Source: Amphibalanus amphitrite
Taxonomy: Eukaryota > Arthropoda > Thecostraca > Balanomorpha > Balanidae
Reading direction: 5' to 3'
Assembly (NCBI RefSeq): GCF_019059575.1
Contig: NW_024881503.1
Location: forward strand, 1,426,001-1,490,000
DNA: 64,000 bases
Every line of letters begins with the position of its first letter. The first letter of the stretch is position 1. Below the pieces are notes generated by a model that had not been told where the DNA came from, made no database searches, and worked only from the letters and a program-made list of their open reading frames with translations. Positions 24,204-35,727 of the stretch are shown here, piece by piece. A program made the translations under genes and the position numbers.

Positions 24204-24871
24204 CAGGGGCGTAACTTTGTATACTTTTGAGGGTGCAGTTGCACCCCCAAAGTTAAATTATGCACCCTCAATGTTTATGTTGCACCCCCAATGTGTCATC
24301 CCTTTATTGGCACTAAGAATTATAAAATACGCAAAATTCTTTGTTTCAAATACAGAGCAAGAATATTCAATGTAAAATGGTGAAATAAAACAAGTGCACT
24401 CATGATATTTTGTCAGTAGTTATGCACGACTGGAAAGACTGGATCCGCGCGAATAATGTGAGCTGACATACGCCGAATTTCGATTCTGGCCAAACATGGT
24501 CTCGAGTAATAGATAACAGGTTAAAGGTCATTTAGGTAGGGTCATATGATTTTTAAGGGTGTGTGTAAAATTTAGTAACTCGAGGATACTAAAAGTTTCG
24601 TCGCGATCAGCCGCTTTTTGCGCTAGTTATTCGCGAAAAACTGAGTAGGGTCGATCCGACCCCCCCCCCTCCCTACAAGGGCGAGGGTTAAAGTTTCGAA
24701 AGAACCTACCCTACTCGTCGAGCACTGTCCATCTTCGCTCGCTCGTTATGTATGTACATATGTAAATTTGTACATGCTCCTTAGGAGGCCCCTGCGAACT
24801 GGAGGCCCCGCCACTTGGAGGCCCCTTCCCTAGTTTGCACCCCCAATGTCGTTTCCAAAGTTACACCCATG
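24204..24871. mobile_element. Small hAT-like MITE
   Basis: GGTGATTT occurs at 24,196-24,203 and 24,872-24,879. The element starts CAGGGGCGTAACTTTG and ends CAAAGTTACACCCATG, a hAT-like inverted pair with 8-bp duplication. GCACCCCCAA recurs inside near both ends. It lies within the 22,126-25,003 element and is therefore younger. Confidence 0.85.
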
Positions 24872-25011
24872 GGTGATTTTGAGCATGCAAGACGGCGTCT
24901 ATAACGCATTTAGGTCTTCGGCTTTTGGGGGGGGTCAAATGACCCTCTCAGACCTTTTGGGGGGGGTCATGACCCCGTGGACCCCCCCCAGGATCCGCCA
25001 CTGGACCTCCA

Positions 25012-25772
25012 GCCGCATTGGTGCCGCACTGAGCGCCCGGTGCCCCGCGGGAGGAGCGCAGCTCCAGCAGCTTCCAGGCCCCGGACGGGGTCGGTCGCCC
25101 CCTTGAGCCGAGCAGGGCGCGGCGGCAGCAGATGCACGAGGCGCTATCAGCGCACCGCAGCGCTGAAGAGAGCGCGGCGGCAGTAGCCGCGCGAGGCACT
25201 ACCAGCGTACCGCAGCGCTGTACAGAGCGCGGCGACAGGAGCCGCGCGAGGCGCTATCAGCGCCCGCAACGCTGTAGAGGGCGCGGCGGCAGCAGCCGCG
25301 TGAGGCGCCATCAGCGCACCGCAGGTCCGCGCGGTGGCGCTAGCAGCGCAGCAGCGGGCGCGGCGGCAGCAGCCGCGCGTGGCGCTACCGGGCGCAGGTC
25401 CGCGCATTGGCGCTGGCGGCGTGGCAGCGCGGATCCAGGTGGCGCTGACGAAATCAGCGCTCCACCTAGGAGTGGCACTCGTGTCGGCGCCCTCTCGTTG
25501 CGGCGCCCTCAGAGCGACGCCCTCTCTCGGCGGCACTGGAGGTGACGCCTTCTGTTGGCGACACTGGTGGCGGCGCCTTCTGTTTGGCGACGCTCATCTG
25601 GCGGCGCTCTCAGTGACGCCTTCATGGCAACACTTCTCTGAGCGACGCCCTTTGTCGGCGGCGATTCCAGCGACGTCTCATTTGGCGGCGCTCGTGCAGA
25701 CGCATTCAGCGCTCGTGACGCCTTTTATGGGCGGCGCCCTCATGGCATCACTTGTAGAGGCTCTCTCGTGGG

Positions 25773-25817
<45 letters not shown>

Positions 25818-26480
25818 TCTCTCTCTCTTCCTCGCGGCTGGAGCGCTGTAGAGGGCGAGGCGGCAGCAGCCACGTGAGGCACTATCCGCGCGCCGCAGCG
25901 CTGTAGAGTGCAGAGAGCGCGGCTGCAGCAGCCGCGAGAGGCGCTAGCAGCGTGCCGAGCGTCGCTGAGTCACACCCCATTGCAGGTGACACTGACGGCA
26001 CATCAGTAACGCCTCCTCTTGTGGCGTCTTCTCGGCGACACCTCATCTAATGGCGCTCTCAGCGTCGCCCTTTTGTCGGCGGCGCTGGTGGCGAGGCTCT
26101 TCGTGGCGGCGCGCTCCTTCTCTCGTGGCAACGGCGAGCGGCAGCGCGTCGGCGGCGAGCTGGTGGCAGCGATATTTGCCAGCAGCGCTCGGTGGCGCTC
26201 ACTCCATCGGGAGGCGCTCTCAGCGGCGCTCTCTCTCAGCGGCGCTTCCAGGGCGACACTTGACGCTCTCTCTCTCTCTTCTCTCGCGGCGGGCGGCGGG
26301 CGGCGGACGGCGAACGGCGGACGGCGTAACGGCTTCTCTCTCTCTTCCCGCGGCAGCTGGCCTGCTCGTCAGCCACCGGCCTGGCAGCCTCGGAGCCGCC
26401 CGGCGAGATCCGCGGCGAATGCTGGCAGCAGTCTCGGAGCCAACCAGGACGAGCCGCTGAAGAACCGTCATGACAAAAGT
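25012..26480. repeat. GC-rich imperfect repeats with a CT microsatellite
   Basis: The left part repeats units of about 60 bp around GCGCGGCGGCAGCAGCCGCG and AGGCGCTATCAGCG. The middle has GGCGACGC and GGCGCTC variants. A (CT)n run occupies about 25,775-25,830. Long frames on both strands here (for example 25,132-25,545 and 26,019-26,591) translate to Ala/Arg/Ser-rich sequence and reflect composition. It belongs to the interior of the LTR element. Confidence 0.65.
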
Positions 26481-26640
26481 CTGCGGGCTAGAAATCTCCT
26501 TTACCATCTAACACAAAAACATTACACACAATACATATTCACACAATACATATACCTTACACACATCAACATACACCAACAAGACTTGTGAATAAAGTGT
26601 TTTCGAGTAGGAGAAAGCACAGTGGCGAAATACTGAAAGA

Positions 26641-27571
26641 GGTGTCTTAACCCTCGCCCGCACATGGGGGGGGGGGGGGTGGTTGCCACCCCCCCCCCCC
26701 AGGTAGTCTTTCTGCTCTGCACTCAACATTTTTAGAGCTAGAAGGCTGATTTTTCGTATAGCTGCTCCTCTATCCTTTCTTGATGTCCACTAAAAATTTC
26801 AAGTTTCTGTGGTTTTTGGTTTCGGAGATATGACCTTGGTTTTCAGGTCATGTCATGACCCAAATGGCCAATTCTCAACATCTTGCGTTGGCTATGGGCC
26901 TTGTGAGCTTTTGACACCTTGATTTCGGCCTTTTTCGCCAGTCTTACCTCCCACCTATCATGGAACATGTTGTTCGACGATGTACAGATGTCAAGGTCAA
27001 GGTCAAGGTCAACCTAGGTCATCTAAGATAATTGCGTTTTAGGCAAGCGAAATTTACTTTTTGTGAAGTTTTTTTACTGCATTTTTGGTAAAAGCTTCTC
27101 AGATCATGATTTCATGTAATATGGACACATAAACAATCGGTGCACACATCAGTATACACACAGACACACACAGACATACAAACACATATAATTGACCTTG
27201 ACCTAACTTGACCTGAAATGACCTCAGCAGCAAAAAGCTGGTCGGGTAGTGTGACAAAGAGGTTCTAGCTGGCTTGGCACCAGAAAACGGCATCGTCATC
27301 GGTATATGATAAGCAGCGCACTTGATATCCAACGTTGACCAAAAACAGCAACATTTTTTAGTTTGACCTGACCTGGAAGGTCAATGACTGACCTGAGAAG
27401 GTAAAACTGGGTATCATTGGATTCGTCTCTTCCCAAAGAATCTTTTTGGTCTTTACCGCTAAGCTCTATCTCCAACAGGAACGAAATGGCGCGGGGGGGT
27501 GGCAACCACCCCCCCCCCCATGTGCGTTCTAGGATGGGAAAATGGCATGTGCGGGCGAGGGTTAAGACACC
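26641..27571. mobile_element. Inverted-repeat element with poly-C/poly-G subterminals
   Basis: The termini GGTGTCTTAACCCTCGCCCG and, at the right, the complementary CGGGCGAGGGTTAAGACACC form perfect inverted repeats of about 26 bp. G and C homopolymers follow on both sides. The inside contains runs of AGGTCA/TGACCT half-sites (near 26,990-27,020 and 27,192-27,225). TTAA lies within the repeat. If it is the target site then GGTGTC/GACACC is outside, which would be an unlikely coincidence. The duplication is unresolved. Confidence 0.65.
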
Positions 27572-30500
27572 TGCGACATGAAACTGAAGACCGAAGAGAC
27601 ATATTGACATTGGAAGTGCAGAGTCGAGACTGATGACATTGACAAATCACAAGACTAATATTTGGCCTGGGAAGCGCCGAAGATCACCTGAAAGAGAAAT
27701 CATTAAATACCATTTTCCGAACGTAGCGGTATAAGGATCAAACCCCAGGAGAATTTACTGAAGGCCTGAACAGTAGCCGGGAAGGGAATTAATAGCTACT
27801 TTATGCCGAGAATTAACGGCGACAAAGTGAACGACAAACCGCTACGTAGGGCTTGGTCCGGTTCAAACCATTTCTTTTAAAACTTAACAATTTTGTGACT
27901 GACTGCCTTACCGAAAGTCGAGGACAATATGTACCTCTTTCAATTGATTGCACAGGCAGCAGTCAGACCGTGAAGCGGACCGTAGACGTACTTACCTGAT
28001 ATTGTAGGACATTTCTTAGGAACTTACTTTGTACTTTACTCGGATTGGCAGAGGATTGGCTCGGATCGCAAAAGGGTTGTGTGAGGATAGAAATTATTTG
28101 AAGGGTGGCCATTGGAAAGAAGCAGCCACCATTTGAATACAAAGGGCAGATGGCTTGAAAGAGAGAACGGAAGGTAACTGATAAATGTGAGAGTGGGAGA
28201 TTACCCAGGAAGAGCTTGCATTTGTACTTAGGAGAATGTCGCCAGAAATTATATAAGCGAGCACAGCCTCGAATTGTGAAAGTTCGACCCGACTTGTGAA
28301 CCAGACCAAGGTTTCCAGGTCACTCATCCCTGGCGACCGTAAACTGGTCGAGGTCGGCTAGACCGTTATCGTTATCGTTCCGACCGAGTCAGCATATGCG
28401 GCGGCAGAGTGGCGCGGTCCAGCTCCCAGAACCGCCAACAAACGGCCAGTTTGGGCTTAGGTGGAGAGTGCCACCCGCTCCGGTGGGGAGACTGAGAGGC
28501 TGTTTAAAATATACAACGTATTCACGACTGAGAAGAGGTCCAGAGACTGAATTATGCGAGGCCTAAAGTGGCATTTGGTTAATTAATTCAGAGCAAAGGT
28601 AAAATGTGCTGACTCAGTTTGACCGATTATGCGGCCGGTGTTCACATTCTTTAGCCGCACCGGTCGGGACCGGTTAGCGGCCCGCCCGTCCGGTCGGGCT
28701 GGGCGCCGCGGGCACTGAGACCGGTTTTTCTGGTCCGTGACCGAGAAACGAGCGGTAAAAAGGCAACTCTGGGTCGCGTCGGACCGGGTGAGAGAGCTGG
28801 TGAAACTCGATTCCTCTGAAACCGTCAGTGGAGCGAATGGCGCGGGACCAACCCATCGATTATTTGATGCCAGATAACGGGGAGAGAAGCGCTATAGCTC
28901 CAGGATAGAGCCACACGGTAGAATGCTGAATTGTATGTCTGGCGCATTAAAAAAAAACGACAGCTGTCACGAAGGAGCTTCAATTATTTGAGTGGCTTGC
29001 AGGTGGTGAAATTTGATACGCAAAATTACTTTTAAATGAATTTTAAGAATAATGAGCGATTGCAATAACGTCAGCGAAAGTCATGGACTCACATTAATTC
29101 AATGTCTTAACGTTATAACTTGATGAGGTAATGCCAGGAAGTTTGGGTTGCCATGAAATCAAAATGAACACGTCTAATAATATAGCGGGACGATTACCAG
29201 AAGTCAAATGGGCCAAATATTGATTCCTCACTGAAAGCTGTCCCTAAAGACATGATGGTGCCGACCTGACAGATGGTTAAAAGTCCATTACCGTCATTCA
29301 AAATGGTTGGTATGCCATAAATTTATGTAACGCCCAGAATTTAAATCCAGAAATGGTTAAGCCTTTTATATATGATGAGTATATGATGCAATGAAGAATC
29401 TGTTTACGACTCTTAAGATCGCAATAATTTTCTAGATCGCAATAATTTTTTTGCACTTCCGTACTAGACAAGCGGAGGGGAGGAAGTCACATAAAATGGA
29501 AATCACAAAGATAAAATAATCAAGCTGAGAGAAGAGATTGAACGATGTCGATTCCGTCTGAATGTATTTGAAGTGATTATCGGCATCAGAAGCACATAAA
29601 AATACTGGAAGGGCATGTTTGAGAATTGTTACTTTTATCTGCGAAAAAGACGTCATATAGTTGTAAGCGAAAGGTCTTGAAACTAAATGACTGGTCGGTC
29701 CGCAAAAATCAGCAAGAGTTGTGATCTGTAAAAGGGCACCTCGATAATTTCAGTGGCGGAGTTACCAACGATTGGCGGCGAGGCGATTATTTATAAGAGG
29801 CTTGAGATAAACTAAATCACTGATGGAACAATGCTTCGGCTTGCACAACGGAAGCGCGAGCAAGACTCTTTAGGCTGGCTAATTAAAATGGGCGAATCAT
29901 TTAAACTGGTTGAGTAATATTCGTTTATGTTTTAAGCCAACCAAGAAATGACGGCTTAGCAGACACTACCGGGAAGAAACGTTGCGAGCGACTCGAGCTG
30001 AAATGACTATCGTATCGTTAGTGACATCATTTTGGGGCAGATGCAAGGCTATGTAAACCAAGGAAGTGACTCAGAATGACTCAAGTACCTACCGGTTTGG
30101 CAGTTGCGCGGACGAATAAGTCATTAACGGACGGTTACGGTTCCAACACAGTCCAAATTTAAACGGTTAAATAGCCCATGTGTTTGGTAACTGAAGTAAG
30201 TAATGCTAAAGCCATCGTAAACGGCTACCTTTTGACGATATTATTTCGAATTTGTTTAAATCCATAAGGGCGAATATCCATGGTTCATACAGATTAATTG
30301 AATACATGGACGTATAATATTAAGTTTTTCAACGATGCCGTCTAGATTCGGAAACATTTCGAATTAAAGGTATGGGCGTACCTATATGAAATTATTTAGC
30401 AATTCGATTTAGGTCCGGAAACGGCTCAAAATTAGACGGTTAAAGACAGCACCTTTTGTTTGATATTAACCCCTGCAAACCCAAAGTAAGTAGCGACGTA

Positions 30501-32041
30501 TATTTAAAGTGAATATGCAGTGATGATATCACGGGAGACGACAGATGGGCTAATTTAAACGTCGCACGAGAACAATTTTCTCCTACCGATATTTTCGGTG
30601 ACCACAGGCTAATCCGTCGGCGAGCAATTACAGGCAAGGGAGTAGGGACGAATAATAAGATTTAGAAAATAGAAACGTTTGAAACGGTTAGACGGTTTTT
30701 GTGCAATTGAATTGGCACTAAACCGAAAGAAGGAACTAGCATTAGCAATGACCGATCTGCTATTAGCCCAGATTAAACGGTGAACGGAGTAATTTCACTG
30801 AAACATCTGATGACCGTCTGTTCATTGCAAAAGTCAAAACACAAAACATAGAATTCTTCGGAAAATGAAAGGGAAAGGTTATGGCAGAGTTCTCCCACTG
30901 AAAGGGTGGTCTGCGACCAGTCAAGAGTGAGCGAGTAGCTATTTTCCACCACGATGGCAGTGAAACGTTCAATGGAAATGTGATCTGATCGAGCTCTGTC
31001 CGGCGAAGATGCAGCGCAAACAATCATGACGAGCCAGAAAAGTTATTTTAATTTTGACACAAGTAAACTAGACATGAGTAGTGCTCAGCTTACTTCTTCA
31101 AACGGTCCATTGAAACAGAGACATGACTGTTTTGACGCAGCGGATTGATGAAGACAAATTTATCGTAAATCGTAAATCCCTGCGGTACTCACTCAGTGTT
31201 GGCCTGACATCTGCAATGAATACCCAGGAAGTGACGAAAAAACTAACCGCTGAGATGACAGCAGTAACAAGACGGCTCGATGAATTCCTGCAGAGGGGAC
31301 AAAGCATCGGCAGACAAAGTTCTTTTTGCAACGATCATCGTGGTGCAAAGACAGATTAAATATACCATCAATAATTCATTGTTACAGTCGAGAAAGTCAA
31401 CGATAAATAAAGCGATGAAATGAAATTTAGCAACGTAAGGTAGAATATGAAATTAACAATGACGTTACACATTAATACATAATACTTATACACAGATATA
31501 CACAAATATAATACACAGATCGTTACATCTTTACTTACTCACTCGCTCACTCATTCACTCCCAATTTTGCCCAAGCAGTCTCAATGCAAAATTTTCCTAA
31601 TAATTTGGTCGGCTGGCAGCGCTTTTCCCTCCCTTCCCTGAGGAAGTATGTGTATTTAACGGAGGTTTAGTGTCCGACTTACTGACGCTCAGGGACGGCT
31701 TCTAAGGCTTTGACTTAATGAGAGGGGTCGTTAAGTGCATTCCCAATATAGTCTAGGACGAGGGACGCCTGACCTGACGAGTTTGAACCCTCTCTGCAAA
31801 ATGTCCATTAGGGCGGACCTACTAAGGGTTTTTCAGTCGAACACATCAATTTTGGCGGTGATCTACTAAGAGAAATGAACGAGGCACCTCAGGCTTAGAT
31901 TTATACAGAGACATGATCGCTCATAGCCCCTGACACAAGCTGTCCATCATCCAGTGCGACACCTCGAGCACAGGTTCACAAGGAAGGGTGATCGCTCATA
32001 GCCTTCCATTGCTAGCTGTGCCGTCATCGAATGCTGACACC
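27572..32041. other. LTR element interior, no gene
   Basis: 4.5 kb of single-copy-looking sequence between the inverted-repeat element and the primer-binding site. No frame exceeds about 90 codons, and none shows zinc-knuckle, protease, RT or integrase motifs. Repeated short strings such as AAACGGTTAAA and CGGAAACGG occur. In the transcription direction of the element this is its 5' half. Confidence 0.6.
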
Positions 32042-32066
32042 TTCGATTTCCCGGCTCGACGCACCA
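32042..32066 (-). promoter_or_regulatory. Primer-binding site, tRNA-Tyr-like
   Basis: Three bases inside the LTR, the minus strand reads TGGTGCGTCGAGCCGG and then GAAATCGAA. From general knowledge, the complement of the animal tRNA-Tyr 3' end is TGGTCCTTCGAGCCGG followed by AATCGAA. The match differs by two bases and a 2-base insertion. This position and the leading TGG identify the priming site and fix the orientation of the element. Confidence 0.7.
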
Positions 32067-32069
32067 TTA

Positions 32070-32717
32070 TGTAATAACACGAAAGGTGGGTTCCTACTAT
32101 ACTACGTTGTTGCTCAACGAGGCTCATGTCTAGGACACGCCTGCAACTCTAATAACAGTGTGTGCCGCACCGTCTGCCACCCAGTGCAGCGCACAACAAT
32201 CGATCGGTTCTGGTTCCAGTGGGATGCTGCGCCTTTTGAACCACTCGGTGGGTAGCGGTCCCCTCGGGCTGGTGTCAGTTCTCAGGCTCTTTAACAGCTA
32301 ATTCCGATTTAGCCAAATATAAACGGTGAACCGTGCGAGATTTAGCGTCTCCGTCAAATACTTGCATACTCCCGGCTCTTCGTAGTAAAAGATGTACAAG
32401 ATTTAGAAGACGTTATTATTCAAAATAACACAGGGCCAAAACATTAAAACAGACTGCAATAGTTAAAGAACAGACGCGCAACTAAAATTTGGACAAGAAT
32501 TACCCATTGTGGGGGAATGCAACCCCCAAGCCAAATAACAGGAGCAGTCACCTACCTCGGACGCTGCCAGCCACGAAGCGCCCCGATAGACGGCGAGCGC
32601 TACGTTTTAAGCGGTCCGAGGCGAAAGCATGCGACGTGGCCGGCCCGGGGTAGCGGCCGGCCCCGTCCCATGACGGCGGCTGCACCTGAGTCCTACCCAG
32701 GCGTCGCTGACATTACA
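32070..32717 (-). repeat. 5' LTR of the LTR element
   Basis: 648 bp, collinear with 20,991-21,638. Outside it GTTT repeats the four bases before the other LTR. Because the element is transcribed leftward, this copy holds the promoter. Confidence 0.9.
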
Positions 32718-32721
32718 GTTT

Positions 32722-34981
32722 ATAGCACCACGGAAACAATGGCCACACAGGAAAGAAACAAAAGATGAGGTGTTTTTAACTCAAGGTAAATAGAGGTTGC
32801 ATATGATGGAACAGCCCGAAGTGCAGACAAGCACATATTTTTGGTAATAGCTATCAGCTGTCCTACTCCTCTTCTCGCTTCATCAACCACTGGACACATC
32901 TGAGGAAGCGTCCATAACAAAAGCTTGCAAAGTAGTTTTATGAAGCCAAGGGAAATGTGCCTACATCATGCATGTAAACTCAAAATTACACATGCATGAC
33001 AAAGGAAGCTTATGCAAAGAGAAGAGTTGGCAAAAGCATTTCATAGTTAAAATTATTCAAAACTGCACACAGGGCAAACATAAAAAGCAGCAAGTGTGCT
33101 GTTCTGTTATGCTAAGAAATAGTCCAAAACAAAATACATCTTTTCATGTTTGAACTGGTTGTTCTTCAATGCCACTTCATCCATATCTTGATTACAGATG
33201 GGCTGTTGCTGTAGGCTGATGAAGTGACACTTGATTGCCTTTGTGCGAGTTTCAGTTGCAGCCTCCTGGGTACTGCACTGGAAAGCAGATTGAATTGAAT
33301 GCCTCTGAAAGATAGAATACAGGCAAAGTTAGCTGTAGTAGTGTCAATGATAATAGACATGACATTTTTGTCCTTTGACATACATTTGTTGAAGTACAAA
33401 AAGGTACAAAATAAATTGGTTTGTTTCAAGACACGCGCACTGCACAAAGCCGCACAGACATTACACAGGGATATGAAATTGGTACACATAAAACTTGATG
33501 ATTAAAAAGGTCAAAACTTGCAATAATATTTGAAGTAAAAGTTACAATCACAATCATTTGATTTAAAATGACTTGACAAGTCACAAGACGCAACGCTCCT
33601 ATTCACTTAAGAAAGGTTTTTATGCTTTCATTATCCTCCACATATTAACCAGCTTGATACCAGGCAGTGCAATAGTGTGTACATAACCCCATGTTGCCAT
33701 TTTATTAGGGCAAGTGGGGTTACAACAACAATGCTGATGTCAAACCCACATCTGCAACCCATACTGCAGTTTCAATCACCTTACAAGCACACCTTCTGGC
33801 AGTTTGATAGGCAGAATGGTCATTACTAGTTTCTCCTCATATTCAACACACATTCCCTTTATACAGATATAGTTTAGAGACCTGGTTATGGCAAGCATTT
33901 TCGAGAAAAGATATGATTAAAGTCCAAGACAAAGGTCGAGAGAAACAACACCAACATAAAACACCGACTATGTAGCACTAATACTGTCAAATTCATAAAA
34001 ATATATACATAAGTCGATCAGAAATTCACTGTAGATTTCGAAAATGGTGTCAAATGCCACTCAAATACCCCCATTCGCATGTACGAAGCAATAAAACACT
34101 GACCTTCAATTCCGCGTGCCATTCTCCATAGGCCACTGTGTATTAAATAACGCGTTCACTGATAGCAAAAAATGAGACCCACATATGACGCGTTTGCTAC
34201 CAGCCAATCAGCGCTCGAGATGCCGAACGCTGATTGGTGGAGAGGGCCGTCGTTAGCAGTCCATTACACGTTGTTTTCCTTGAACATGTGCGTGAGCGCT
34301 GATGCTGCTCACGGGTTGTTGCCATTTTTCGTAATGCTGAAGGCACGGGAGCGCAAGATTACTTTACTTATAAGGTTAGTTCACTAAAGAATTTTTGCCG
34401 CCCAGGTGACGTCACATAATATGGTAGCGATTTGGTAGCCGTTTGCAAATACATAAATGACTTGCGTGAGACATTTATAATGCAAGGTATTGTTCAAGGC
34501 CGTATATAGGGTATCAAGGCCCTATATAGAAGGTATGCTCATTAGGCCGAAGCAGCGATTTCCGTGACGTCACTGGTACGAAGGGTCGGACGGCTGTAAT
34601 GCAATCCTATGGAAAATGACCCAACTTAAGGGCTCTCCCACATAGCTGCCAACCTCGACACTAAGGTAAAAGTTATATCACATAAAAGCTCAAATCAAGA
34701 CGAACAAGAAACCTATCTGACGTTTTTACGTATTACTAACGGCTTAGACTCTATTCAAGTATATTCAGAGCTCTGCATTACCTCACTTTTTCTGCCGTCA
34801 ATGCCACTACAAATGTCTAGTCGGTGCACGTGCGCTTGTCGAGCGGGGACCACCAGTCGGGCGATTCAGAGCTGCCGCCCAATCAGAACGCCGCAATGCC
34901 GTGACGTCATTGGTCGCACACGACACGTTACGGAGATAGGGATGAGACAGCCCTGATAGGGTATTGTTTGTGGATTTTGCC
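32722..34981. other. No gene recognised
   Basis: AT-rich sequence without a supported exon chain. A possible first-exon-like frame ends at a donor-like AG/GTTAGT near 34,373, but its phase does not fit the downstream transposase. TGACGTCA-type motifs occur near 34,408, 34,565 and 34,902. Confidence 0.4.
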
Positions 34982-34985
34982 TTAA

Positions 34986-35135
34986 AGGGACCCTCCCACC
35001 TTAACATTAGTTTTGAGTTGAGATAGCCAAGTTTGCGGCCAGGCTCAGAAACCACCATTTATCCTGGTCGCAACCCCCGCAGCTTTATGGTGTTCAAGAA
35101 ATTTCTTCCCTTTTCTTGCAGGGTGGGCAACACGT
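34986..35135. mobile_element. Truncated TTAA MITE
   Basis: After TTAA at 34,982 comes AGGGACCCTCCCACCTTAA and then the complement of the right half of the intact copy at 54,030-54,381 (for example TTGAGATAGCCAAGTTTGC, AAGAAATTTCTTCCC). Homology fades after the CAGGGTGGG near 35,120. It is a one-ended, broken copy. Confidence 0.6.
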
Positions 35136-35723
35136 CCTCGGAGCTGGTTGGTACCGGGGTATACCAAGGGGGGAAGGGTTCATTGGTGCGATAAGCGACC
35201 AATGAGTGAGCTCGTTGGTGCCTGGGTGTACCAATGCGCAGAAACCAAAAAGGAGGAGGACGCGCATGTACCTTTGCGGATTGCTCCGTGATAGTAATGG
35301 AAATTTAGTAACGCCGTTATGCATAAAACATCTTAAATAATCCAAATTCATAGTGTGACCACAACTGGCATTATATTCAATAATTTATTATAAAAGGTGA
35401 TTTTTTATCGCTTTTTAAGTATAAGTATAAGTTATAGGGTTCCTCTTCCTGATAGTGGTCCAAATCCTCCTCTAAATTTATTTGAATATTTAGCTAATTG
35501 GTTAGCAGAGTCCTCAAAAGTATGCTCAAAAGCGTCTCAGCCTAGACGAAGTCAAGTTCTCTATATACCGTGCAAGGCCTTATATGTACCTATATCGTGG
35601 ACGAAGTTGAAGTCTAGGGCAGCGTGTGCCACAAGATCGGTTGCTTGGTTGAAGTTTGATCGGTTGAAAATTGTTGTATTGTTTCATCGCTGCATCAGTT
35701 GCATCCTAATCTGACAAGCTACT

Positions 35724-35727
35724 ATGG
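35724..35727 (+). CDS. Proposed 4-nt start exon of the KDZ gene
   Basis: The sequence ACTATGGGTAAGAC provides a start codon, one extra base and a strong donor. Phase 1 is exactly what the exon at 36,222 needs. The resulting N-terminus would be MDTFLFGDSEDDN. Such tiny start exons are rare and a match this short is easily chance. An untranslated leader or another start exon upstream is possible. Confidence 0.3.

Larger units (their letters stand above)
22126..25003. mobile_element. hAT-like element nested in the LTR element
   Basis: GACCTCCA is found at 22,118-22,125 and 25,004-25,011. The element begins CATGGGCGGATC and ends GGATCCGCCACTG, so its ends are CATGGGCGGATC and CAGTGGCGGATC read inwards. 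An 8-bp duplication and such ends indicate hAT. G or C runs lie just inside both ends. It carries a Tc1/mariner remnant (22,770-23,762) and a smaller hAT-like element (24,204-24,871). No hAT transposase is visible. Confidence 0.85.
20991..32717 (-). mobile_element. Non-coding LTR element (LARD-like), 11.7 kb
   Basis: Two 648-bp direct repeats bound the element. They start TGTAAT and end ATTACA, and GTTT lies immediately outside both ends (20,987-20,990 and 32,718-32,721). On the minus strand the left border of the interior is a primer-binding site matching tRNA-Tyr, and a purine-rich tract sits before the other LTR, so transcription runs leftward. I saw no gag, protease, reverse transcriptase or integrase motif on either strand in the 10.4-kb interior. 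The interior is swollen by nested elements. Large LTR elements without coding capacity are called LARDs and need enzymes in trans. Confidence 0.8.

Noticed and set aside
25132..26591. Ala/Arg-rich frames in the GC-rich block
   Set aside because: Both strands stay open because of composition and short repeats. They cannot be tied to splice sites.
21924..31359. gag or pol remnants in the LTR element
   Set aside because: I scanned the translated frames for zinc-knuckle, DTG/DSG protease, YxDD and integrase motifs and saw none. A profile search could still find decayed pieces.
34172..34387. Frame ending at a donor-like site as first exon of the KDZ gene
   Set aside because: It would end in phase 2, while the exon at 36,222 needs phase 1.
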